Positions 29,130-40,775 of a stretch of DNA of 64,000 nt are shown here, in pieces; position 1 is the stretch's first letter; each line of letters begins with the position of its first letter. The stretch covers positions 38,150,795 to 38,214,794 of the forward strand of contig OY821740.1 of assembly GCA_963682055.1 (NCBI GenBank), given 5' to 3'. Source of the DNA: Primula veris (lineage: Eukaryota; Streptophyta; Magnoliopsida; Ericales; Primulaceae). A program made the translations under genes and the position numbers. The notes below the pieces were generated by a model. The model was not told where the DNA came from and did no database searches. It worked only from the letters and a program-made list of their open reading frames with translations.

Positions 29130-29402
29130 GAAAGATAGAAAATAAAAGGAGTATAAAGAAAAGTTGTTTTTATTTTAATCGGCGGCAAGTAAACCGTGGT
29201 TGGGGTTTTTGACCCGTACGGTTTAACCACAGTTGAGCTAGCTACGTACGTACTTTGAAAAATAATGAAGATGATAAAATAGGATTTTTAATTTGTGGAA
29301 AAAACAAAATTCTATTACATCCTCAATCATGTTATTTACACTAATTCTATAAAATTACAGAAAATTACTTATGTATAGTTATGTGGTGGAGTATTTTGAT
29401 TA

Positions 29403-29659
29403 CTCCATCTGCCTTTTTCTATTTAATTGCTATTTATTCCATTTTGAAAGTCCTAATTTAAATAAAAGGGTACTAAAATAGAAACTCAAAAGTGTTAATG
29501 TTATTTTATTATTTATTTTAGGATTTTACCAAGAACCAAATATATTGATTTGATTAAAATAATGAGTAATGTGAATTGTGGACAAATATAAGTCCATTAA
29601 CTTGTTTTTTTTTTTAAAATAGTTAGATTGTCAATGCATTGTATTGTTTAAGACGGAGG
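29403..29659. mobile_element. Stowaway-like MITE
   Basis: TA-CTCCATCTGCC at the left and AAGACGGAGG-TA at the right are inverted Stowaway-like termini with flanking TA. Interior AT-rich, non-coding. Located about 480 bp upstream of the IDD gene. Confidence 0.7.
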
Positions 29660-30022
29660 TAATATTAGCAATATTATCACCTTATCTTAGATGATAATGT
29701 TTAGTTTTTATCTGTTTTGATGTAATAAGGGATATATGTACTAAGTTGTGTAAATTCTACTAATTGGATTTTGTTAGTATTCTTAATTAGAAACATATAG
29801 TTTGAAAACGTGGAAACGTAGAGTAGTTGATGATCTTGGTAAAGTTTAATTTTCTGTATAAAAATAAATTATAATTTTTATCGGTACACATAAGTAGAAA
29901 CATATTACTCGGCTTATAAAAATTAACCAATTTGTTCTCATATGGGTCATGTTTTTTCTCTGAATAATGGACGATTAGATTTGGTTCCACTATAGTATTT
30001 TTCTCTGTATAGATTTGGTTCT

Positions 30023-30109
30023 CATATGATACATTAGTAATAAAAAAAAAAGTATGAAGCTCTAATTTGATAAATCATACTTTTTTTTTTATTACTAATG
30101 TATCGTATG
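30023..30109. repeat. near-perfect 35-bp-arm hairpin
   Basis: The left arm starting CATATGATACATTAGTAATA at 30023 is repeated in reverse complement as TATTACTAATGTATCGTATG ending at 30109. A poly-A/poly-T segment and TATGA/TCATA lie inside, leaving a loop of about 17 bases. Could be a short palindromic MITE or a deletion product of one. Confidence 0.9.
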
Positions 30110-31216
30110 TTGGAATATTCAAGTTATTACTGATATATTAACTGAAAGTTTAGGGCCAGATAAAAAGGAATGTGAAAGTATGGACTATTTATTGTAGTTC
30201 CTTCACATACAAACTAAAGAGGGAGGTGAGAGAGTGAGTGAAGAAATGATCTTGACCGTCCACGTGTGAAATCGAGAGTTGCTTCGACACATGTCGGGAG
30301 AAATTGGGACTAAGGCGGTGCTTGTCATTTAGTGAACTCACCTTAATATATTACGGTTTCGAAATATGTTACGTAAATTAACGAGAACTTGATTTTTTCT
30401 ATCTGACTTGATTGAAATCTTCAAAAAATAATTGCGTGAGTATCTTTGGTATTATGAAAAACATACATCATATAAAATGGAAAGGAAAATTAAAAGATCA
30501 TAATACATTACAAGTCTCTTTAATTTGAGTTTTCTGTCCTCGTTACCGCCTCATATATAAATGGCACTTTTAGATTCTTTTTATAAATTTCCATAATTAG
30601 TTGGGAGGACTCCGGTCCATGATATTGTTCAATGTTGTATTATATTTATTTTAGCTGTTTTATTACTTCTAAAACCGAATGATTCCAAAAAAAATGCAAT
30701 TCATAAAGATTAATATATATAGTGAAATTGCTAAAATTGGAGGAGAAGAATTTTATTTTTTTTTTCATAGCTATACTACTAACTTGTAGGGGTTTTCCCG
30801 GTATTAATTCAATTGTTAATGGTAATAAATAAAAATGCGGGTTTTGTCCACCGATTATTAAAAAAAATATTACACCATCTTTAGTTGGCATATTAAAAAA
30901 TGGATCGAATTGATTGTCAGCTAAAAACATTACACCATCTTTAGTTGACATATTTAAAAATGTATCGAATCGATTGTCACCTAATTTTGTAGCATCTATT
31001 AGGTCTTACAATCAAAAATACAATGTCTATAGATTGAGAATCATGTTTATGCAAAATTCACTGTCGTATTTCCATTAGAATATTTTCAATAAAGGTATGA
31101 AACAAAATGTAAATGCTTACTAAACGCGAAGTTATATTGTCCCACAATTTTAAGAATTCTTTTATCATAAGATCATTATGGTAAATAAAACATGAAAAAG
31201 TTTGAAACACCCACGG

Positions 31217-31250
<34 letters not shown>

Positions 31251-31590
31251 AAATGTTATATGAACATCATGAAAAACACCCAACTAGACACTTTTTCGTA
31301 AAAACGCTCCAAATCAAGATTTGGTTAATGCAAATCTCAATGGTTTCACGACGGGAACACAAATATGCGTCTTGTTTTTTTTCCGAGATGTATAATGACA
31401 TGTTTTCGAAATTATGGTAAAATTTAAAAATTCAAAACATGTCATTATATATCTCAGAAAAAAAAACAAGACGCATATTTGTGTTCCCGTCGTGAAACCA
31501 TTGAGATTTGCATTAACCAAATCTTGATTTGGAGCGTTTTTACGAAAAAGTGTTTAGTTGGGTGTTTTTCACGATGTTCATATATCCTCC

Positions 31591-31622
<32 letters not shown>
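31217..31622. mobile_element. long palindromic (foldback) element embedded in (TA)n
   Basis: Arms of roughly 165 bp, 31249-31418 and 31433-31592, are reverse complements with only scattered mismatches, separated by about 15 bases. Matching anchors include GAAAAACACCCAACTA, CTTTTTCGTAAAAACGCTCC, TGCAAATCTCAATGGTTTCA and ACACAAATATGCGTCTTG. The palindrome sits between two (TA)n tracts, 31217-31248 and 31593-31622, as expected for an element that inserts into TA microsatellites. Open frames inside it are only products of the palindrome. A transcript would fold into a long hairpin. Confidence 0.9.
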
Positions 31623-31625
<3 letters not shown>

Positions 31626-32495
31626 CCGATGTACAGTAATATTTTCTATCAAAATAACGTATAACTTTATTGTAAGAATTGACAGTAATACCCATGAGAT
31701 GATAAGGACAAAGTAGATGAATGTGGACAAATTTGGTTTGTCGGTTAGCAAGCAGGGGCTTTCTCGTGATTGTCAGATTCTTTCCGTTTTGAAAATAATA
31801 AATAATCTAAAACTAGGTGAAGAATGCTACGTTAATATTTATTAACGTTGGTCATCTTTATTTAAATACCAACAACGAATGTTGACACACCAGTTCTTTC
31901 TAAACCTATTTTTTCATTCAAAATATTTAATATTTAAAAAATAGTATTTTCTTTCTTTCTTTTTGAAATATAATATAATTTTATATTTATTATTATATTA
32001 TTTACCATGATAAAGTTGTCTATAAAAAAATAAAACCTCAGTTAATTAATCTATTTGACACTATAACACTTTTTTTTAAGATTTAATTTTATATATTCTA
32101 TTGATGTATAAATTATTTTTTACATATGTATAATTAATTACTTATATATTCTATTAGTGTATAAATTCTTTTTACGAATCGAGCATTTAACAATAAAATC
32201 GATGATTTTATTTATACTGTGATGATATAAATTACCTTAATATGTTTGAAATAAGGTAAACATATCATAATACTATTGTAGTATAAATAAAGTAATACTA
32301 GCTAGTTTATGTTATATCATTAATAGATTTATTTTTTTGATTTTATCTAATTTTATATATAATTAAATAAACACGAGTTTAGACGAAACGAACACATGGT
32401 CGTATTCATGTTCATTTCAATTAATATACGAACGTTGTATTATTATTCATTATCACATTCTTTCGTTTTCTCATTTACGGCCCTAAAAACAATCA

Positions 32496-32893
32496 ATAAC
32501 GCTTTAGAGCCAGACTGACTCAACAAGACTGATTACCATACAGTAATTTTTAGAATTCTTTTGAAAACCAACAAAAACAAAAATAAAATATCAAATATAA
32601 TTTTTATGTAACACTAGTTAAAACTACCCTAAACTTAAATATTAATTAAAAATATTAAAAAATTTAATAATTTTAATATATTTTCTTTGACGATTCAACA
32701 AAATAAAAAACTCAAATATAATATTATAGAACCCTATTTGAGACTAACCTAAACTTAAATATTAATTAAAAATATTAAATATATGGCCGAATAGCATACT
32801 ATTAAATTTCGGGATGAAAATGAAATTCTAAATTTACATTAAAGACCGATGTGTTGAGTGTCTGTTTGAGCCTATCTGACTCATTAACATTAT
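32496..32893. mobile_element. MITE, family X copy 2 (inverted relative to copy 1)
   Basis: Reverse-complement relative of 22113-22620: begins AACGCTTTAGAGCCAGACTG and ends TGACTCATTAACATTATT. It has two internal repeat units instead of three (CCTAAACTTAAATATTAATT twice). Together the two copies bracket the IDD gene in opposite orientation, about 10 kb apart. Confidence 0.85.
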
Positions 32894-33835
32894 TCAAAAA
32901 CAATTGCATCAATGTATCTATTTGACATAATTTTCTTATTATATGGAAACTTTGAAAAAAAAAATAACCTACGTCAAATTTTCAATCATGTCATTAATTA
33001 TTTTAACTTTCTGTCAATCCTCTCCTTATTTATAAAGAGTTATAAAACTCTCCTTAGCAATAAAAAAAAATTAAATATATGGAGAGTAAAAATGTTGGTA
33101 CATATAGAAATAATTGTGAAACGAGAAAAACTTAATAAAATAGAATAAAATATATGATTACTTATGAGTGATATATTAAAATAGAAAATTTGATATGGAT
33201 ATAAAGTTATAAATTATTACCTCAGAAGTATAAAAGTGTTTAGTTAAAAGTAAAAGTATAAGGTAATTTACACTTGAACGTGTAATTTTATTTTGGTTAC
33301 TATCATACGGATGCTCTAAGAATCAGCCCTGTTCAGGGGGGCATTTTGTCAGTTTTGGATCAGTTGAAAAACATTTATACAAGTCTGGTTTTAGTTTAGC
33401 TTAAGTAATGACAAAATCGTTGCTTATAACGTGCATATATTTTGGAAAGTATATTTAGGCTACTTCTTTAAGTTAGCTTGACAGATGATAAAATTTGTTT
33501 TTCCTTTTCTTTTCTTTTCTTTTCTTCTTTGAGTAAAGAGTACCCTAAAGTCAAAATTATCTTCATTGGGCTAGCGTTTGCATCATGGTTATCGTTGAAT
33601 ATTGAATCAACATGTTACAGATGTTGGGTTTATCAAAAATAACAAAGTTGTTTCAGTTCTGTCTTACAAATTTTAGCAGTTGAAATTGATGTTCAACTTC
33701 ACCAACTCAATTTTCCTAAACGTACCAACTAAAACCCATGCTTCTAAAGTTATTTCAAGCTCATCTTCTAATTTCTTAATATTTGTTTTTTAATGACAAA
33801 AGGATAGTGTGTGAGACTATATATTGTCGTTTCGT

Positions 33836-34265
33836 TACTATAACAAACTTAAAAATTAGTGATAATATTTTTAAAGTCAATTAAATTTTGTCTCCAAATG
33901 TTAATTTTTCAAAACAAAAACCATATTTTAGACACAAAAATAATTTTTTTTTCCAAAATCTAACTTTTAATCACATAATTTGAAAAAAAAACTGTCTTCA
34001 AAGACAACAACATACAAACATAAGCACACAATTAAAATTTGTCTCAAAATACTTTTTGAAACGAAATTAAATTATCTCCTTATTTTCGTATGAGATTGTC
34101 TTTAAATGCAAATTTTTTTTCAAATTGTATGCATAAAAGTTAGATTTAGGGACAAATTTTTTTATTTTTATTTTTTAAAAATTATTTTTGTCCCAAAAAA
34201 ATATCATAAGACAAAATTTAATTATCTCTAAAAAAAAATATTTAATTCTTAAGTTTGTTATAGTG
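33836..34265. mobile_element. CACTA-type non-autonomous element with CGT target duplication
   Basis: The right end reads AAGTTTGTTATAGTG and the left end (T)ACTATAACAAACTTAAAAAT, giving inverted termini of about 23 bp; the first C of the left CACTA has become T. CGT flanks both ends (33833-33835 and 34266-34268), the 3-bp duplication expected of CACTA elements. The interior shows repeated TTTGTC/GACAAA-like subterminal motifs and no coding sequence. Confidence 0.85.
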
Positions 34266-34439
34266 CGTCCTTGAAACAGGGCATGAAAAAAACCTGTTAC
34301 CAAGGACGTATTTTGGGCTAGGCCCAAGAGCCACGGGGCCTAGAGCCCCCAAAAAATGTATATTTTCAAGGGACCCGCTTGACAAAATATTAAATATATA
34401 TATATATATATATAATTCATTTTATTTTTCTAAACAATA

Positions 34440-34512
34440 ATTATCTGTGGCCGAGTCGTTAGTTTACTTATTAAAAAGTTTAGTCAACCCGTGTTCGAGC
34501 CTTTGGACAATC
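34440..34512 (+). mobile_element. possible tRNA-derived (SINE-like) promoter remnant
   Basis: TGGCCGAGTCG resembles an A box and TGTTCGAGCCT a B box, about 40 bases apart, followed by T-rich sequence. The stretch upstream (34305-34380) is unusually GC-rich for the area and looks transposon-derived. It does not fold as a functional tRNA. Weak assignment. Confidence 0.35.
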
Positions 34513-35171
34513 TTTTGTTTTTTTTATTTCATTATATAATTTAATACACTAATGAACCATTTAATTTTATGTAAGTTTTTATGTGGTCTTTTATATTAAA
34601 AAAAAATGAAATGACCTGATTTGTTAAATAAATAACAAATTTGGTCACTAATTTACATTTTAAAGAATCATATAATTTTAGGTCGAATGCAAAGTTTGTA
34701 AATTTTTTACTTCGTATCATTGATTTTTTTTGTTAAATGTTCTCAACTTATTGTATCTAAAATTTTCTACTTTAATATTTTACCATTTATTAATCATATC
34801 TTATAAGTTTTATTTAAATAACTTTTTTTTAAGGAGAAAAAAAAGCCTAATTTTTAAGACGGTCTAAGGTTCACAAAACTCTGAAAACATTCATGACTGT
34901 TACGGACCGTGCAGACCTTTTTTAAAAGAATGTATTTTAAGTCAAGATGATAAACTCTGAATTAATGTGTGAATTGTCTACTAATTATACACAGAACTCA
35001 TCGGATTTTTTTCCTTCTTATTAAATAATACCTTGGTGAAACCATTGCACATTGACTCATAATTCAGAATGTTGATTTTGTATAGGGAAAGAAGTGAATA
35101 AAGTTAGCTAATCATGTAAACAGTGAAAGTGAGTAGAATATTTGTGTTGGTGAAGAAAGGAATAATGATTA
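34513..35171. other. AT-rich spacer, no gene seen
   Basis: No coding or structural feature recognised between the SINE-like remnant and the CACTA relative. Confidence 0.5.
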
Positions 35172-35327
35172 ACCTGTCATAAATCTGTCACTAATTTTAA
35201 AAGTCGTCACAAATCTGTCACTAATTAACTAAACTGTCATAAATTCGTCATAAAAACCGTCGCTAATAAGCTCATAATAAAAAATACCGTCACTAATTCG
35301 GTCGTTATTTGACTATTTTTTTCAGTG
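35172..35327. mobile_element. decayed CACTA-like MITE, inverted relative of 39525-39717
   Basis: In reverse complement it reads CACTGAAAAAAATAGTC followed by repeated TGACGGT / GCGACGGTTTTTATGACG motifs, matching the subterminal repeats of the intact copy 4.2 kb away. The far terminus is missing or degraded and no target duplication is visible. Confidence 0.75.
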
Positions 35328-36360
35328 TAATTAATTAAATGCATACAAACCATACAAGCTAAAGCTTTTTAATAAGTGGATCCGCCGACCAATTTCTGGT
35401 TTAGATTTTTTGCAAGATTGCCCTTCTCGAGTGCTGACTAAGACCTCCGAAAAAGGCCTTGCACTTTTTTCACTTTTTACATTAATTTTTTGCTTGTGAT
35501 TTATTTATTTTTTTGTTGAAAAGAGAGCAAAGACATAGTTATCCGGTTATTGGATTTGTCTTTTGCATAGTTGCATGCACATTGATTTAATTATTTCTAT
35601 GTGAAGTGATACTCTATTTATTTTTTAAGATGACCTGAAAAGCAAGTAATATGCATATGACAATTGTTTTTTTTTCATTTTTCTCCCATCAGAAACGTGC
35701 TGAATGAGGCATTGAGGCCAACCGGATATCTAGAAAAACTATGTTACGTTATATATAGTACTCCAAATTTGGACTATAGTTTCATCTGCCAAATTTGGAG
35801 CCATACAAGAATAACTGTCATCTCATCAATCCTTTTCGACATCCATTTTACATAACCGATGACTAATGGTATTAAAACTTGTGCGATCTCCAACTGTAGT
35901 GTAGCGTGTAGTCTATTTGTCGCATGCTTCGGAAATAAACGCTTTTTTAGTTAAATTTGCATATTATAGACTGGTTTCGACTCAAATTTCCACATTGTTA
36001 GTTTTTCGTTACATATAAAGACATTTTCATCTTTTAGTAATTAAACTCGTATTTTACGTAACTCTCTCTTCTAATATTGAAAGTCATGTCTAGCTAGTCT
36101 GAGATCTTAGCTTGTACGTACTATAACTTTTATGAATTTCTTATGCTCGTTTTTCATATTATTATTATGAAATGGAAAATAGGCCAGCCTTTTACTTATT
36201 CATTGGAGTACTAAAATTTCAAAAATCAATTAAGAACGACGAATGTGTGTAATTGGTCTAAGTCAAAACAGTTTGGTTTATTTAAAAGTACTGTAATAGG
36301 AGTATATATATAATAATATTCTTTTGATTTATGCATATTTTGATTAATAAAGACGGTAAT

Positions 36361-36527
36361 GTTATAAATCATGTCACGTAATAAAAAATCAACATACTAA
36401 AAATTCAAATAAATATATTGAAACTCTAGTTTGAGTCTACCCTAAATTTAATTAATATTAATTAAAAAAATTATTTTTATTTTTATTTTTAATAGATTAA
36501 ATTTTTATTACGTGACGTGACTTATAC
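36361..36527. mobile_element. small MITE with about 28-bp inverted termini
   Basis: GTTATAAATCATGTCACGTA at 36361 pairs with TACGTGACGTGACTTATAC near 36509-36527. Symmetry continues into AATAAAAA. The interior GAGTCTACCCTAAATTTAAT resembles interior sequence of the family X MITEs. Non-coding. Confidence 0.75.
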
Positions 36528-37980
36528 CCCCAATCCACTAATACAACCAACATCTCCCTCAAACAAACATACGATGACATAATAAATTGGGGATGGGGCC
36601 GTGTAAGAAATACTAATTGGATCAACAATAACAGTAATTTATTACAGTAAAAATAATTACCCAAAATGTAGTTGGAGATGAGTCAGCAGTCAGGGTCAGA
36701 AACCAGCTGTGAAAGACATAGAAAGGGGGCCCAAAGCCAGGAGGAACGACTAAAATGTCAAAAAAAGAAGAATGATGTTAAGTTATTATCACCCCTTTTT
36801 AATTTTCTTTGCTTCAATCCTTTTCTCTTCTTTTTTTATAAAAAAAATATAAAAATTTCTATTGATGTATGCCAAGGTGCGTGCATCTAATTGAATATGC
36901 CTTACTTCTTTGTTAAATGAGTTAGAAATACTTGGGAGGAAACTGAAATGGTAAAATACAACTTTTTAGCATATATTGACTTGATTGCATGTTTTTACTC
37001 CACTCAAAAAATATACCTGAGATATATTATAATGAAATTGAACCATTGTAAACAAACCGTACACAACGTTTTAAATTTACCGCATGTTTAGCATGGTAAT
37101 TTGGTACATTATACTACTAACCTCGGATTAAACAGTTGAAAGTATTGGACTATTGGTATGTTTTGAGAGTGTCTGACAAATGTTGAAAGAAATGTCCTCT
37201 TATGGTGTGATCTTGTTACATATGATTGGAAGTAATTAAGCCATATTACGTAGTAGTAACGGACTTGTCCAGTGCGTCTCTAGAATCTTGGAACCCAATC
37301 GATTTGGAACATATGATGTATTTTTTGGTGGGTTGCGAAAAAATAATGGATACAACGTAGTATTGCTATGATTTCGTGGCAGAGTAAATAATTTGAAGTA
37401 AAAAGTATCAGTATATCATATTTTAGGTACAGTTTGGATCTATGTAAACTGTTGAGGTTTATTTGAAACTATATGAAATTTATTACTCTTGTGTGCAAGT
37501 AATATGAAGGGTACGTACATTTGTGCAATTGAATTTATTTTGTTTCTAAGGTGATATATATATACAATGATACATTGTATATAGATTAGTATGTTTAATT
37601 TATATTTACCCACTTAAAATTTGGGTCTCATAAGGTGGGAAGGCCCCAATTTAATGCTGTGGGTACATTGGGCTGGAGGTCGCTCTGGACTTGTCATAGT
37701 AAGCTGTTCATGGATGTTCATTGATTCATCGCTCTTTTAACTATAAAAAATGCGGTTTTCGATCGGGTGTCTCGAGATGTGATACACTGCAGGTAGTAAC
37801 CGTAGTATTAGTCGGAATGTAGATTCCAAGTCATGGCATGCTTTGAAATGATAAAATACTTTATCATAGTTTCTATGGAGAAATATTAAAATTTTCTTTC
37901 TAGTTCTTTCAAATCTATGGTTTGATTTACCTATTTTACAAGGTATAATAAAAAGAAAACATCCTAAGATTGTCAGGTAG
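36528..37980. other. spacer, no gene seen
   Basis: No supported gene. The 250 bases before 37981 may belong to the truncated LINE that follows, but I cannot recognise protein there. Confidence 0.5.
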
Positions 37981-38773
37981 GATCTTCCTCCAAGAGATAA
38001 AATCAAATTAAATACAGATGGTGGTTATAAATCTTCTAGCTCTTTGAGTGGTATTGGGGGAATTATCAGAAATCACTATAGAGAATTTATTTTAAGGTTA
38101 TGTGATATAAGTGACTGCACTACGAGCATTGAAGCCGAGGCTAAATCTTTATTAATGGGAATAAAAATCACAGACAGCGCGAATATTATTATAGAAATTG
38201 ATTGTCAAATACTTGTGAATATTCTTAATAAAAAAACTATGTCCCTGAAAAATTAGCAATATTGTAAATCAAATAGAGCAGGTCTAAGATGAGACACTTA
38301 TCTGATCCGATTTGCTGCTAGAGAGATTAACAGGGGTGCGGATGTACTCGCCAATTGGTAGAGCCTATAAGGAAGAATGATTTCAGAAAAAATAAAAGAT
38401 TTTTCACAAAAATTGAAGAATATAGTGGAATTAGAGGAGAACGAGATGACTTACTTGCGTTTTTAATTTAGAAACGAACAGGTTTGCTGAAAAAGATGAA
38501 GATGGGGGAGATCATAATTTCTCTCTCTCTACCTGTATTTTGTTAGAAATATATGGAGCGTGTAATGCGGTGGGCGGTTCCCAGGTTAATATCACAAGGA
38601 GGTCACCAAATTTACAACAATTTTTTTATTTTTCAGCTCTATTTGATTTATGTTAGTTCAAGTTTTTATTTAGTGCTTTTATTACCTTGTAATTTCGTTT
38701 CTGCTGCTATTTCTTCTTACCACTATTAATAAATAAAAAGTGGGTTTTCCCGTTAATAATTAAAAAAAAAAAA
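37981..38773 (+). mobile_element. 5'-truncated LINE (L1-like) 3' end with RNase H domain remnant and poly(A)
   Basis: From 37981 the frame reads LPPRDKIKLNTDGG, GIGGIIRNHYREF, IEAEAKSLLMGI and IIEIDCQILVNIL, the plant LINE/RVT_3-type RNase H fold with Asp (NTDGG), Glu (IEAEA) and Asp (IEIDC) in place. A TAG at 38254 stops it. After a frame change the terminal motif AAREINRGADVLANW is still legible near 38320-38360. A run of A residues at 38762-38773 after TTCCCGTTAATAAT looks like the retroposition tail. It is a dead fragment. Confidence 0.82.
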
Positions 38774-39524
38774 GTTACCTAGATTTTTTCCAGTTTCGAT
38801 ACTAATTTTACCGATAAAAATCCAACATGTGGTAAAAAGCAAATTGTTTTAGTAATGGCTATTAGGCTTCATACCATTTTTTGGGCTACAAATGTAACAT
38901 ATTTATTACTGGTTTTCGCTCTCTGTTTCTCCGTAAAAAAGTGGAGGCTATTCGAGCAGATTGGGCCTGATTTTCGTTAGCATTTATTCCCTCCATCACC
39001 TCTCAGAAACAAAACCGTACCTGTTTCGAATAAAAAAGGTAAATTCAGTACGAAAACTCTCGGTGATAATGGAGTTCAAAGAGGGATCGGTCCGCTTTGC
39101 GCCTAACGTAGACAGTTTTGTTTTGCATTACTGTAAGTCACTGCTTTCACGATTCAAATCCGTGATCTTCGGGTCACATGACAAGTAACGACAATTTACC
39201 GCTGTGCCCAGACTCGTCCTCATTCCCTTTGTCTTGAATATTTTTATTTTATTTTCATATTAGTTCCCAAGCAAAAAAACTGATCTAAAGCCATGTTTTT
39301 TTAAGGCGATCATTCAAATGCGATTCAACTTTTGAGCATAATATAAAACTACGAGCTTAAGAGTTAAGACCATAAAATGAATTGTCACACAAATACAAAT
39401 GAGAGATTTCTTTTATAAATGAAAAACACAGAACTTGTTCATTGCGAAAGCATGTGGCGATAATGTATATCATCGTATACTTATATTATATATTAAGCTT
39501 ATATTAATGATGCATTAGTGTTTA
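38774..39524. other. spacer, no gene seen
   Basis: No gene supported. An open frame of about 75 codons near 38961 has no recognisable homology. Confidence 0.5.
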
Positions 39525-39717
39525 CACTACAAAAAAATACTCAAATAGCGACGGGATTAATGACGGTATTTTTTGTTACGAGCTTATTAGCGACGGTTTT
39601 TATGACGGTTTTGTGACAGTTTAGTCAATTTGCGACAGATTTGTGACAACTTTTTAAATTAGCGACAGGCTTGTGACAGTTTTTGACTCTCACTAAATCA
39701 AACATTATTTTGTAGTG
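39525..39717. mobile_element. CACTA-type MITE (193 bp) with TTA target duplication
   Basis: CACTACAAAAAAATACTC at the left and ATTTTGTAGTG at the right are CACTA inverted termini. TTA occurs immediately outside both (39522-39524 and 39718-39720). The interior is packed with GCGACGG, TGACGGT and TGTGACAG subterminal-type repeats. Non-coding. Confidence 0.92.
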
Positions 39718-40775
39718 TTATTTACGAATATTAATCACCAAGACATAAACGTTTTCATTTAACCATGCATCTGGTTTTTGCTTTCATTTGAACTTTTGGT
39801 TCTTGTCTACGAGTCTACGACTCTATGATGACGAGTCTAATAACCTTATCTGCTCTTAGTTACACCATTTATAAGGTTTTCAAGTATAACACACTGAAAT
39901 TGAAAACAACGTTGGAACCGATCTCAAACAGTAGAATCAAAACTTTCTTGGTGCTTTTTTGTTTTTACATTTTTCTGTCTGAGACCTTGTACTTATATAC
40001 GGTTTCCTTTATCTTTTAAAAGAAAATGTTTGATCTTGGTGTTACACTCTTTAATTACAAGTTATCCGAGTCATCTCATCTCACAATGGTTTTTATATTA
40101 TGATTGACCAAGTTCTGTTTTACTCGCATATAAAAAGTTGTAACCAACAAGATGCTAGAAGAATTTTGATAAAGGCTAATTTATCAACTTTAGCATGTTG
40201 AAATATATGTAGCTGTCGACAGTGTAAAGAAACCTGAAAACAGGACGAGAAAATGGTTTTCCGTGATGACGAGTTTGCAATCGATTCAGTACGATAAATG
40301 TTTGCACTATACGAAAGATTAGGAAAACCTTGTTCCAATTATTTTTGTCGTATCTCAATCAGACGATGATCAGCTTCTTACGGAGATTATATGACAATGG
40401 TGAAATGGCTTCCCGAATAAAACGAGCAACAAAAAGAGAAAATCAATAAATCATACACAATAGTCTATAGGTCGCTTCCATTAAATTGAAATGAAGAAAC
40501 AAAAAAAAAATGGAGGAAACAAATACTAGTAGCATCTTTAACATAATCAACTCTATTATTCAGAAGATTGACAAAAATGTTCACTATTAAAAAGTTTAAT
40601 CTTTCAAAAGCTTAGTCGCACATGTATTGCTGTCATACCAGCTGAAACCAAAACCAAGAGAAATATACAATCACAAAGAAACAAATTACTAATAAAAGAA
40701 TACAACTTATTTTTCCCATTATTTCCTTTGCTTTCTTTTTGTACTATAAATATTTCTATACGTATAAATATATAT
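39718..40775. other. spacer and OFP 3' flank, no gene seen
   Basis: Short open frames on both strands show no family resemblance. The last few hundred bases are presumably 3' UTR of the minus-strand OVATE family gene. Confidence 0.5.

Noticed and set aside
31202..31520. Two overlapping open frames with similar peptides on opposite strands
   Set aside because: They are the two arms of the palindrome read on opposite strands, not genes.
34440..34512. Possible tRNA gene from A- and B-box-like motifs
   Set aside because: No cloverleaf can be drawn with acceptor and anticodon arms; kept only as a weak SINE-like remnant.
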